A DNA stretch of 64,000 nucleotides from Sporolactobacillus sp. STSJ-5 (GTDB lineage Bacteria > Bacillota > Bacilli > Bacillales > Sporolactobacillaceae). Positions 33,157-41,061 of this stretch are shown piece by piece. Made by a program: the position numbers and the translations under genes. Location of the stretch: the NCBI RefSeq assembly GCF_024385605.1, contig NZ_JANFOJ010000004.1, positions 124,001 to 188,000 on the forward strand. The letters run 5' to 3'. The first letter of the stretch is position 1. Every line of letters starts with the position of its first letter. The notes beneath the pieces are model-generated. The model did not search any database. It was not told the DNA's origin and saw only the letters and a list, made by a program, of their open reading frames with translations.

Positions 33157-34158
33157 TTAATTTGCTTTGCGCTTTGGTAATTTATCCAGATGTTCGAGCA
33201 TTTTGCCGGCGCCTTCAACGACGCAGGTCATCGGGTTGTCGGCCACTACGACAGGCACTTTCAGCTCGCTTGCGAGCAGTTGGTCGATGCCGTGAAGCTG
33301 CGCGCCGCCGCCCGTAAGAATGACGCCGCGGTCGATGATGTCTGCGGAGAGTTCCGGCGGTGTTTGTTCGAGCACGTTCTTTGCCGCGCGGACGAGTGTG
33401 CCGACGGAATCGGCGAGTGCTTCTTCGATTTCATTCGAATGAACGGTCAACGTTTTCGGAAGGCCGGTCACCATGTCGCGGCCGCGGATATCCATGCTTT
33501 CGTCGCGTGCATTCTTGAAGACGGTGCCGACGGTTATTTTAATTTGTTCTGCGGTCCGTTCACCAATGAGCAGTTTGTATCGCTTCTTAATATAGTTCAA
33601 GATCTCTTGGTCGAATTTGTCGCCCGCCAGTTTAATGGACTGGGAGGTCACAATATCGCCCATAGAGAGGACGGCGATGTCGGTTGTTCCGCCGCCGATA
33701 TCGATGACCATGTTGCCGCTCGGCTGGAAAATGTCCATGCCGGCGCCGACTGCGGCTACCTTTGGTTCTTCCTCAAGGTAGACTTGCTTGCCACCACTTC
33801 GTTCGGCAGCTTGGCGAATCGCTTTCTGCTCAACCGATGTGATATGGGTCGGTGTGCAGATCAGGATTCTCGGTTTTTTTAGGAAGCCTCTAACATTAAT
33901 TTTATCAATAAAATGCGTCAGCATAAGTTCTGTGATTTCAAAATCTGCAATGACGCCATCGCGGAGCGGACGCAGCGCGACAATATTGCCTGGCGTACGT
34001 CCAACCATTCGTCTTGCTTCTTCACCGACTGCCAGCATTTGTTTCGTATCCGTATCGATTGCGATTACTGACGGTTCATTCAGAACGACGCCCTGTCCTT
34101 TTACATAAATCAGTACATTCGCCGTACCGAGATCAATTCCGATATCTCTTGAAAACAC
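33157..34158 (-). CDS. mbl: MreB-like actin homologue Mbl
   Basis: A 333-residue bacterial actin. The phosphate-1 loop DIGIDLGTANVLIYVKG, phosphate-2 VIDIGGGTTDIAVLSMGD and adenosine motif ILTGGGAQLHGIDQLL are intact. Similarity to B. subtilis Mbl is very high, including MFSRDIGIDLGTANVL and KLPKRK at the C-terminus. It forms membrane-associated filaments that direct lateral wall synthesis. Translation starts at a GTG seven bases after GGGAGG. It lies directly after spoIIID, as in B. subtilis. Confidence 0.95.
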   Translation of the reverse strand: MFSRDIGIDLGTANVLIYVKGQGVVLNEPSVIAIDTDTKQMLAVGEEARRMVGRTPGNIVALRPLRDGVIADFEITELMLTHFIDKINVRGFLKKPRILICTPTHITSVEQKAIRQAAERSGGKQVYLEEEPKVAAVGAGMDIFQPSGNMVIDIGGGTTDIAVLSMGDIVTSQSIKLAGDKFDQEILNYIKKRYKLLIGERTAEQIKITVGTVFKNARDESMDIRGRDMVTGLPKTLTVHSNEIEEALADSVGTLVRAAKNVLEQTPPELSADIIDRGVILTGGGAQLHGIDQLLASELKVPVVVADNPMTCVVEGAGKMLEHLDKLPKRKAN

Positions 34159-34337
34159 GTCAAATCCTCCCTGTCAAAACACCTGGAGTACATCCAGGAT
34201 ATTTATCAATCATTATTTCATTTTATCACAAATTCAATCAAACAGGGAGTCGTGTCGAAAAATATTACATCCGGTCGATTCGAATGGTTTCCGACGTTCG
34301 GATTTGAAGCATCATCTCTTTTAGTATTGGTCTTAAA

Positions 34338-34607
34338 TTAGTGCTGAACTGCTTGTTCGGTATCTTTTTGATATTTCAGTCGCGTTGCCTCCCCTCCCCG
34401 AAGATGGCGGATTGACTTATGATAATCGAGCACGTTTTTTACTGCGTTTGCCAGTTCCGGATTGATGTTCGGCAGCCGCTCCGTCAAGTCTTTGTGAACG
34501 GTACTTTTCGACACTCCGAACTCCTTGGCTATTACCCGTACCGTCTTTTTTGTCTCCACGATATGCTTTCCAATCTTGATCGTACGCTCTTTGATGTAAT
34601 CGTGCAC
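34338..34607 (-). CDS. spoIIID: Sporulation transcription regulator SpoIIID
   Basis: An 89-residue DNA-binding protein with the helix-turn-helix KTVRVIAKEFGVSKSTVHKDL at about residues 21-41 and the C-terminal basic segment characteristic of SpoIIID. It activates and represses mother-cell genes during the sigma-E to sigma-K transition. Start is a GTG eight bases after AGGAGG. Its place upstream of mbl is conserved among Bacillales, and it shows that the organism sporulates. Confidence 0.95.
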   Translation of the reverse strand: MHDYIKERTIKIGKHIVETKKTVRVIAKEFGVSKSTVHKDLTERLPNINPELANAVKNVLDYHKSIRHLRGGEATRLKYQKDTEQAVQH

Positions 34608-34848
34608 ACCACTCGCCTCCTGTAATCATGAATGCGAAATGAGACAATCTTTGGAGGAAACGGAACTTATTCAACGCATCATGCTCGTTCCAAGCCCGCC
34701 GCGCTCACCTCGAAACCCCGTATGTGAGTTTGTAACATCTTATTAAACGAGTTCCGGTTATATGCCAAAAAGTCAATGGGGACAAGGGTTGACGAGCAGG
34801 GGCACGTCCCACTTCATCCGTTCGGGAGCTACGTTGTTGTGGTGTGGG
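34608..34848. other. Intergenic upstream of spoIIID, no gene seen
   Basis: The stretch should contain the mother-cell promoter of spoIIID, but I could not identify a convincing sigma-E match. No ORF with a ribosome binding site is visible. Confidence 0.4.
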
Positions 34849-34882
34849 GAACTTTCCATGCTGGGTGCGGGCTGGAAAGTTC
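34849..34882 (+). terminator. Hairpin with T-rich tail, plus strand
   Basis: A perfect 10-bp stem GAACTTTCCA/TGGAAAGTTC with a 14-base loop, followed by TTCTTTT on the plus strand. There is no plus-strand gene to the left, so it may be a relic or part of an unknown RNA. Confidence 0.4.
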
Positions 34883-34920
34883 TTCTTTTGGAACGAGAAT
34901 GTGGGAATTGATCCGAACGT

Positions 34921-34960
34921 AAAAAAACGCGTCCTCTTTGATGGCTGGAGCGACGCGTTT
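34921..34960 (-). terminator. Terminator downstream of the NERD gene and its array
   Basis: The arms AAACGCGTC and GACGCGTTT give a run of seven U residues on the minus strand. The next minus-strand gene upstream ends at 35383, so the GGTCTAAC array would be transcribed as its 3' UTR and end here. Confidence 0.7.
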
Positions 34961-35087
34961 ATCTGATGCGGTAGAATTTTCGTGGGGCATTAGGTGGTTT
35001 GGTGGGAAATTTTTCTTTTTATATAAGGATGTGGGAATTTTCTTTGTGGAAAATTCCTTCATAATAGATTCGATGGAGTTTGGGGCT

Positions 35088-35398
35088 CATTCAGTTCAAC
35101 TTTCCAACGGTTCGGTCTAACTTTTGAAGGGGTCGGTCTAACTTTCTATGGGTTCGGTCTAACCTCCTCTTTACGGTCTAACTTTTATATGATTCGGTCT
35201 CATTTTCCATGGTTCGGTCTAACTTTTATATGATTTAGTCTAACTCTTGAAGGGTTCGGTCTAACTTTCCGTGGCTTCGGTCTAACCTCCTCTTTTCGGT
35301 CTAACTTTTATATGATTCGGTCTAGTTTTTGATGTGTTCGGTCTAACTCACGCTTTTCGTTCTCATTTTTCTCGAGTTCGGTCTAACGTCTTTTTATT
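35088..35398. repeat. GGTCTAAC word array, about 21-bp pitch
   Basis: About fourteen subunits of 19-21 bp beginning TCGGTCTAACTTT, with variants CGGTCTCAT, TTAGTCTAAC and a recurring AACTTTTATATGAT. The first units (near 35090) carry a TTCAGTTCAACTTTC, like the GTTSAAC array at 5.2 kb. The last word includes the stop codon of the adjacent NERD gene. No coding potential is evident. Confidence 0.82.
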
Positions 35399-36354
35399 TG
35401 TCTATATTTTTTGTAGATTGTTTCTGCCCACTCATGAGATGGGCGTTCATAGTAAAGACCTGGCCCGGTACCATTTCCTTTGGGCCAAAATTCCATCTTG
35501 ATTAACAAATTTCTAATGAGTTTTCTATCATTAACTCTCAAAAACTCTCTACATTGTTTATTGGTCATTGAGCTTCCAAGCAGGAGAAAATAGTCGAGAA
35601 TCATTGGTATGTGAGCGTTTTTGGATTTATTTCCACACCTTGGGCAGAGCCAGTTGGCATAAATACGCTGCATGTCGAAGGCACGGCACTTGTCGCAGCA
35701 AACACCACGCTGCAATTCTGATTGGTGAACATTGAATAGGGTTAATACATTAGGGGGTTCATCGATATGTTCTTGGAGCAATAACTGTTCAACCTGAGGA
35801 AAAAATTTTGCGAGATTTCCGGTGTGCTTATATTTTCCCATTAATTTTTCGATTTTCAGTGGGGCATGTTCTGCATGGAATACATGTTCTTGAACATGTC
35901 GTAAATGGCCTGGATTCTCGATAATCGTTGTCGGAAATGCGATCGAGACATCAGCCTCAATCGACAGTTGGGGCACGCCGTAATTGGCAAGCCATTTCCT
36001 TAGTAACGCTCTGTGTCGGCCGACTTGTAGAAGTGGATTGGGATAGCCTTCGTACCGATCGGTGACGCGGCGCAGGAACTGTCCGTCTGTCTCAAAACGA
36101 ACCGCACCAGCATAATTTTTCGATTCCAAAAGTGAAATGAACGTCGGGGTTAGAAGCAGCGTGTCGATTTGACAATCTTTAAGTTTGAGCGCATAAAAGA
36201 GGTGCCAATCATCTTTCTGGAATGTATCGAGGAAGTAGGCTAAATTTTGTTCGCCGCGAAAGCCGGCTTGATATTTGGCGAGATCAGCTTCGATTTTCGC
36301 CCTTGCCGGATGACCGCTCTCAAGATGTTCAAGTAGCGCTTGGTCAGCAATCAC
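35383..36354 (-). CDS. NERD-domain protein 1 with zinc ribbon (N-terminus possibly frameshifted)
   Basis: A 323-residue nuclease-related (NERD) protein. The NERD core runs from GFRGEQNLAYFLD through QIDTLLLTPTFISLLESKNYAG, which holds the Asp and Glu-x-Lys residues of a PD-(D/E)XK-like site. A zinc ribbon follows (CCDKCRAFD...LCPRCGNKS), then a DUF-like C-terminus. The GTG at 36354 has no ribosome binding site. Upstream, after a run of eight A residues on the minus strand, another frame (ATG at 36398) reads MVSIDRKK, and joining the frames gives KKLYVPWRVIADQ, a normal family N-terminus. The natural gene probably starts at 36398 and is frameshifted at 36373-36380. The paralogue is at 49758-50723. 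Confidence 0.8.
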   Translation of the reverse strand: MIADQALLEHLESGHPARAKIEADLAKYQAGFRGEQNLAYFLDTFQKDDWHLFYALKLKDCQIDTLLLTPTFISLLESKNYAGAVRFETDGQFLRRVTDRYEGYPNPLLQVGRHRALLRKWLANYGVPQLSIEADVSIAFPTTIIENPGHLRHVQEHVFHAEHAPLKIEKLMGKYKHTGNLAKFFPQVEQLLLQEHIDEPPNVLTLFNVHQSELQRGVCCDKCRAFDMQRIYANWLCPRCGNKSKNAHIPMILDYFLLLGSSMTNKQCREFLRVNDRKLIRNLLIKMEFWPKGNGTGPGLYYERPSHEWAETIYKKYRQIKRR

Positions 36355-36484
36355 TCGCCAGGGGACATATAATTTTTTTTACGATCAATAGACACCATCC
36401 CTAATAGTTGATAGATTTTACTTTCGACAATAAGCCTTATTTTTCCTCTTTAGAAAGTTTTATGAAACACAGTATAGCTCCCCT

Positions 36485-37174
36485 CTATTTCTTCCAACTT
36501 TCCCTCCTCTTCACAAACCAGTAGAGTACATGAAATTCTACGAGTACCAGCACCTCGACCCAGAGCAGGTACCATGGCCACGGGCCGAGCCAATTCAGTA
36601 CCGAGACGCCGGGTTTCTTCATTAAATAGAGATAGTTCGCATCGAGCAGCCGATTGACGACAAAAATCACTGCCGCATACCCGTTCAGCCACAGCACCGC
36701 CCACCACAGCGAGCGGTACGACGGACGCGCACGTTCAACCGCAACCATGTACAAACAGGCGAGCACCGTTGCCCCATGCGTTGCGAAAAATTGCAGAAAA
36801 TGCAGCTGCGGAAAAGACGCGCCAAGGTCCGGGGTCACAAGTGCCTGCACCGCACTGCCGATCCCGACAAAATACAAAATAGCGAACAGTCGCCGCGACC
36901 GAGTTAAGAGCATCACTGCCGCAAGCAGCGCCGAAACATCGCTTACCTGAAGCGGAAGCGACGCACGCACCGACCACGTGCCCGCGATCAGCGTGCCGAT
37001 TTGATACCCCGCCTCTCCAATCAGCAAAACAGCTGCGAGAATATAGCGCGTAAAAAAGGTCTGCCTGAAAAGAAACAGGCAGACCGCTAACGTCGTGATA
37101 ACAAGTAGTGTGCTTATATGTTCTACCGAAAAGAGTGCGAAACCGAAAAGTTGCGGATAAAGATATTCAGACAA
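36485..37174 (-). CDS. TIGR02206 (YwaF-type) integral membrane protein
   Basis: A 229-residue protein with about seven transmembrane helices. Family marks include FSVEHISTLLV at the start, LPLQVSDVSALLAAV, the central HFLQFFATHGATVLACLYM and NYLYLMKKP near the end, all typical of the YwaF/TIGR02206 family. The function of the family is unknown. It stands alone between the NERD gene and an MFS pump, 42 bp after the latter. Confidence 0.85.
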   Translation of the reverse strand: MSEYLYPQLFGFALFSVEHISTLLVITTLAVCLFLFRQTFFTRYILAAVLLIGEAGYQIGTLIAGTWSVRASLPLQVSDVSALLAAVMLLTRSRRLFAILYFVGIGSAVQALVTPDLGASFPQLHFLQFFATHGATVLACLYMVAVERARPSYRSLWWAVLWLNGYAAVIFVVNRLLDANYLYLMKKPGVSVLNWLGPWPWYLLWVEVLVLVEFHVLYWFVKRRESWKK

Positions 37175-37216
37175 TTTTTTTCACCTCAAAATCATTATGC
37201 CGCATCAGCCGGCTTT

Positions 37217-38653
37217 TTACCCTTCCGATTGGTCTTCCTTTGGCGCTACGGTGCGCTTCAGGAAGAATGAAAGCAGCAGTGAAAGAACGCCGACCACCAG
37301 TGCGATAAAGAAGGCTCGGCTCATTCCCGAGACGAGCGCCTGCAGCATCTGAGCCGGCGCTTTGGGATTTGCGGATTGGCTAAGGTATGCCTGCTGTCCG
37401 GACACCATAATGCCGATAAACAGCGCGGTTCCGATTCCGCCCGCGACCTGCTGCAAGGTGTTCATGATCGCCGTGCCGTGCGGATACATCTGCTTCGGAA
37501 GCTGATTCATACCCGTCGTTGTCACCGGCATCATCACCATCGACATTCCGATCAGCAAGGCCGCATATAAAATGATCACATACAGCATGCTTTCGGAGAC
37601 CGTCAATCTGCTGAACAGCCAGATGACGACGCACATGATCACCAATCCTGGTGTGACGAGCCAGCGCGGGCCGAATCTATCAAACAATTTGCCCATTACC
37701 GGCGACAGCATACCGTTGATCAGTCCGCCCGGCAGGAGCACAAGTCCAGCGGAGAACGATGATAAAAGCAGCGCCCGCTGCAAATAGAGCGGCAGCAGAA
37801 TCATCGTCGCGAACAGCGTCACCATAACCAAGATTAAAATGATGGTCGCGAGCGTATACATCGGGTATTTAAAGGCGCGAAAATCGAGAATCGGGTTTGC
37901 GATCGCGAGCTGACGCCAAACGAACAGAATTAAACTGGCCACACCGACGATCAACAGGACGAGACCGAGCCAGCCGCCTTCCGCGCCGGAGCCCATGCCA
38001 TACACGAGTCCGCCGAATCCGAGCGTGGACAGAACCACAGAAAACACATCCACCTTAGGCTTCGTCGCTTGCGACACATTAGTCAGGAAGCGGGCCGCAA
38101 ACAGAATTGAAAATACGGCGAGCGGCAAGACGAGATAGAAGAGCCAGCGCCATGAAAGCGAGGCAATGATCAGCCCGGACAAGGTCGGACCAAGTGCCGG
38201 TGCGAACATGATTACGAGTCCGATCAATCCCATTGCGCCGCCTCGCTTGTCCGGCGGATAGATGAACAAAATTGTGTTCATCATGACCGGCAAAATGAGT
38301 CCGGAGCCGGCCGCTTGGATGACGCGACCGACCAGTAAAAAGGAAAAGGTTGGTGCGAATCCGCAAATGACGGTGCCGATGAGGAAAATGGTCATCGCGC
38401 CGAGAAACATCTGTCGTGTTGTGAACCAGCCGGTTAGTAGTGCCGTGACCGGCATTAAGATGCCGATCACGAGCAAGTAAGCGGTGGTCAGCCACTGAAC
38501 CGTTGTCGGCGTGACGTGGAAGTAGCCAATCAGATCGGATAGCGCGATGTTCAGCAGTGTCTCATTCAGGATCGCAACAAATGCGCCGATGATCAGAGCG
38601 ACGGTAATCGGACCGCGTTTAATTTCTTGATTTGTTGCTGCGAGTATTGTCAT
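37217..38653 (-). CDS. DHA2-family MFS multidrug transporter 1
   Basis: A 478-residue transporter with about 14 transmembrane helices. The DHA2 features are helix 1 FVAILNETLLNIALSDL, motif A LTGWFTTRQMFLGAM, and motif C GPTLSGLIIASLSWRWLFYLVLP. These EmrB/LmrB-like pumps expel drugs or other hydrophobic compounds using the proton gradient. The ATG at 38653 follows GGGAG by ten bases. It is closely related to the pump at 43353-44765 (both carry the MPVTTTGMNQLP/MPTTTAGLNQLP motif). No regulator is adjacent. Confidence 0.88.
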   Translation of the reverse strand: MTILAATNQEIKRGPITVALIIGAFVAILNETLLNIALSDLIGYFHVTPTTVQWLTTAYLLVIGILMPVTALLTGWFTTRQMFLGAMTIFLIGTVICGFAPTFSFLLVGRVIQAAGSGLILPVMMNTILFIYPPDKRGGAMGLIGLVIMFAPALGPTLSGLIIASLSWRWLFYLVLPLAVFSILFAARFLTNVSQATKPKVDVFSVVLSTLGFGGLVYGMGSGAEGGWLGLVLLIVGVASLILFVWRQLAIANPILDFRAFKYPMYTLATIILILVMVTLFATMILLPLYLQRALLLSSFSAGLVLLPGGLINGMLSPVMGKLFDRFGPRWLVTPGLVIMCVVIWLFSRLTVSESMLYVIILYAALLIGMSMVMMPVTTTGMNQLPKQMYPHGTAIMNTLQQVAGGIGTALFIGIMVSGQQAYLSQSANPKAPAQMLQALVSGMSRAFFIALVVGVLSLLLSFFLKRTVAPKEDQSEG

Positions 38654-38714
38654 CAATGAAAAACTCCCTGTCTTTATTCCCTATTATATAGAAGAAATTT
38701 TTTGCGGTCAGAAA

Positions 38715-38754
38715 AAGAGTCTGACAAAATGTCTGAACTTTTTGCCAGGCTCTT
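38715..38754. terminator. Imperfect terminator after the aldo/keto reductase
   Basis: AAGAGTCTGACAAAA pairs imperfectly with TTTTTGCCAGGCTCTT; U-rich ends exist on both sides, so it can act in either direction. Confidence 0.6.
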
Positions 38755-38782
38755 TCCTATTTATTACCCTAACTGTATTTGT

Positions 38783-39613
38783 TTAAAAGTTAAAGTTGTC
38801 AGGATCTGCTCCAAAGCGTTTATCTTCATTCAATGCGTCGATTTTGTCGATGTCTTCCGGAGACAGTTCAAAATTGAAAATGTCGGCGTTGCTGATGATA
38901 TGCGCCTCCTGAGTCGAGCGCGGAATGGTGATGATTTCATTTTGCACATCCCAGCGCAGCATGACTTGAGCGGCTGTTTTACCGTATTTTTCTCCGATCG
39001 CTTTGAGGGTCGGATGATTGATCAACCCGCCGCTTCCAAGTGGTGAGTAGGCTTCAACGGTGATGCCTTCTTTGTAGCAGTAGTTGCGCAGCGGCACCTG
39101 GGAGAGGAGCGGATGCAGTTCGATCTGATCGACAGCCGGCTTGATCTCCGCATCCTGCAGCAAATCCTCAAGATGGTGCTCGTGGAAGTTGCAGACACCG
39201 ATTGCACGTGCTCGGCCATCCTTATACAATTTTTCCATCGCCTTCCACGTTTCCTTGTACTTTCCTGCAGTCGGCCAATGGATCAGATACAGATCGACCG
39301 TCTCAATGCCCAGCTTTTTCATGCTCGTATCAAAAGCCGCCAGTGTCGACTCATAGCCCTGGTCGGCGTTCCACACCTTTGTCGTGATGAACACATCGTC
39401 CCGTTTCACTCCGGATTGACGCAGCGCTTCGCCAACGCCGGTCTCATTGCGATAGATCGCTGCCGTATCAATCATCGGATACCCGGCCGCCAGCGCAGAC
39501 CGAACCGAATGGATGACCTCCTCGCCGTCCTTCACCTTCCAGACGCCAAGTCCGAAGCCTGGCATAGGCAGTCCATTATTAAGTTTTACCGTATCTTTCA
39601 ATGACTGAATCAT
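38783..39613 (-). CDS. Aldo/keto reductase
   Basis: A 276-residue NADPH-dependent reductase of the AKR5-type (YvgN/YtbE-like). The catalytic tetrad is visible as Asp and Tyr in IDTAAIYRNE, Lys in TTKVWN and His in LIHWP. The cofactor-binding end reads IPRSTQEAHI. Such enzymes reduce methylglyoxal and other aldehydes to alcohols. The ATG at 39613 is nine bases after AAGGAGG; an earlier ATG lies within that site. It is transcribed alone. Confidence 0.92.
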   Translation of the reverse strand: MIQSLKDTVKLNNGLPMPGFGLGVWKVKDGEEVIHSVRSALAAGYPMIDTAAIYRNETGVGEALRQSGVKRDDVFITTKVWNADQGYESTLAAFDTSMKKLGIETVDLYLIHWPTAGKYKETWKAMEKLYKDGRARAIGVCNFHEHHLEDLLQDAEIKPAVDQIELHPLLSQVPLRNYCYKEGITVEAYSPLGSGGLINHPTLKAIGEKYGKTAAQVMLRWDVQNEIITIPRSTQEAHIISNADIFNFELSPEDIDKIDALNEDKRFGADPDNFNF

Positions 39614-39759
39614 TTCATCCGCCCTCCTTATCATACTTATTTTCTCACAGATTCCAATTAGAGAAAATAAATTTGCTCATTATATTCTGTACCAATTTGC
39701 ACAGGTTATCATGCATTGAAATGGAATCAGAGACGAGCAGATTCGAGCCGACCAACTTA

Positions 39760-39955
39760 TGAGTAAACGCTGGCCTTTATAAAATTGTTTCCGATTTATG
39801 CATTGATTGTCGCACTTTTATGTATCAAAATTCAGCTTTTATTTGCACAGGGTTGGTTTTACTTTTGTGTGATTGGCTTTCACTTTTCTCATGTTCGCTT
39901 TAACTTCCGGAGTTAGCTTTTATTATCCCCAGGATCGCTTGATAATACGTTTTAC
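39760..39955. repeat. Degenerate GCTTTNAC word array, about 21-bp pitch
   Basis: Around eight diverged subunits of 19-21 bp with words TGGTTTTACTTTT, TGGCTTTCACTTTT, TCGCTTTAACTT, TAGCTTTTATTAT and TCGCTTGATAAT, in the gap between the aldo/keto reductase start and the 40010 gene. The pitch and the NGGTTNNAC style recall the arrays at 5.2 and 35.1 kb. The remaining 39614-39759 stretch shows no gene. Confidence 0.6.
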
Positions 39956-39973
39956 CAGGTTCACTGCAAAAAG

Positions 39974-39997
39974 AAAAGGTGCCCGCGGGCACCTTTT
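39974..39997 (-). terminator. Terminator of the Rrf2-linked gene pair
   Basis: A 24-bp perfect palindrome (AAAAGGTGCCCG and its complement) with a U-run on the minus strand, just after the stop of the 40010-40378 gene. Confidence 0.88.
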
Positions 39998-40009
39998 TCT
40001 CTTCATTAG

Positions 40010-40378
40010 TTAATGCTGGGCCGACCAGTACCATGGGCTGGTTTGCGCCAGATTGTCACTGGTCGTACTGTCGTCGCGCTCGGATAGTTGCGCGGACAGA
40101 TCCATAAACCAGTCACGGTCGGATGTAATCAATGCAAGATCGGTCATGCTGCGCAGTTCCTGGCCGTTCAACGGCGTAACCGGGAACGGCTTGATCAGGT
40201 AGCCGAGTGTTTCGATCACTCGACCGACCGTCGTTTCGCGGTCGCAGGCAACAACGTGGATCTTGACGGTCCCTTCCTCATGGTTGTAGTCAACGACAAA
40301 ACCATGCATGAGCTCGCCATTTACCGTTCTGCCTTTTACCCAATCGCCTTTTTTCCATTTGGATTCATGTTGCATCAA
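40010..40378 (-). CDS. Hypothetical protein, 122 aa, coupled to Rrf2 regulator
   Basis: I do not recognise this family with certainty. The N-terminal part (WKKGDWVKGRTVNGELMHGFVVDYN, then GTVKIHVVACDRETTVG) looks like an SH3-like or small beta-barrel domain, followed by a helical region with LRSMTDLALITSDRDWF. It is soluble and has no signal peptide. Its ATG overlaps the stop of the Rrf2-family gene by 4 bp, so the two are co-translated. A role downstream of that regulator is implied but unknown. Confidence 0.72.
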   Translation of the reverse strand: MMQHESKWKKGDWVKGRTVNGELMHGFVVDYNHEEGTVKIHVVACDRETTVGRVIETLGYLIKPFPVTPLNGQELRSMTDLALITSDRDWFMDLSAQLSERDDSTTSDNLAQTSPWYWSAQH

Positions 40379-40878
40379 CCTTCACCACCGATCTTTTTTA
40401 TATGTTCCTTCATTTTTCCTTTGATTCGTGCAGCAATCGGCACGTCATGCTCCGGAAGCTGCTCGGTCGATGATCCCGTTCGCTTGATCAGCGAAGCGAT
40501 CGACCAATGTTCAAGATATTCTTCGAGACCGCGTTCTGCGCCTGTAAACGCAAAGTCCATTACAGAGCGAATTCGGTCGAATTCAGGGTCCTGCTCACAA
40601 CCGGCGGAACACCAGCTGAGCTTTAAAGGGGTGCAAGAAATAGATTGATAGATCCGTGCCAATGTGCACTCGCTGGGATCACAGCCGATCCGATAGCCGC
40701 CGCCGAGACCTTCCTTCGTTTCGACGAGACCATTCTTACGTAGAATACTCATAATCTTGCGAATTCGTGCCGGATGCGTATGCACCTTTTGCGACAGCGA
40801 CTCGCTGTTCCAGACGAGATCCGGCGTCCCGGCGAGCACAATCAGGCAATGAACCGCAATAGTAAACTGACTGTTCAT
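40375..40878 (-). CDS. Rrf2-family transcriptional regulator
   Basis: A 167-residue regulator with an N-terminal winged helix (MNSQFTIAVHCLIVLAG, then SLSQKVHTHPARIRKIMSILRKNGLV) and the GLGGGYRI wing typical of Rrf2/YwnA proteins. It has cysteines in SCTPLKLSWCSAGCEQD; some Rrf2 members use such residues for redox or iron-sulfur sensing, though the canonical spacing is not obvious. The ATG at 40878 has AGGGGAA upstream; the longer frame is discounted. It precedes and overlaps a hypothetical gene. Confidence 0.88.
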   Translation of the reverse strand: MNSQFTIAVHCLIVLAGTPDLVWNSESLSQKVHTHPARIRKIMSILRKNGLVETKEGLGGGYRIGCDPSECTLARIYQSISCTPLKLSWCSAGCEQDPEFDRIRSVMDFAFTGAERGLEEYLEHWSIASLIKRTGSSTEQLPEHDVPIAARIKGKMKEHIKKIGGEG

Positions 40879-40909
40879 TCTATGATTCCCCTTTTCGGAG
40901 ATTAGTGTA

Positions 40910-40938
40910 ATTATAATAGATACAGTTTCGAAAATCAA
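40910..40938 (-). promoter_or_regulatory. Sigma-A promoter of the Rrf2 gene
   Basis: TTGATT and TATAAT are separated by 17 bases on the minus strand, about 30 bp before the start codon. A loose TGTA/TACA inverted repeat overlaps the -10 and may be the autoregulatory site. Confidence 0.7.
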
Positions 40939-41061
40939 TTGATTCCTACGTAAAAAGTGTTTTTGCCAGCATTTTACACCGTGATTCATAGTTTTTTCCA
41001 GTCATATCAAGGTTTGTGCATTGCCATATTTTGCGGAAAACATGGCGTTTCGAGATTTGTA

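Noticed and set aside
34608-34848. A usd-like upstream small gene before spoIIID
   Set aside because: No ORF with a ribosome binding site is present in the expected position, so the B. subtilis arrangement could not be confirmed.
34829-35062. 77-residue minus-strand ORF next to the GGTCTAAC array
   Set aside because: It runs straight through two hairpins, including a terminator, and has biased composition without a start site.
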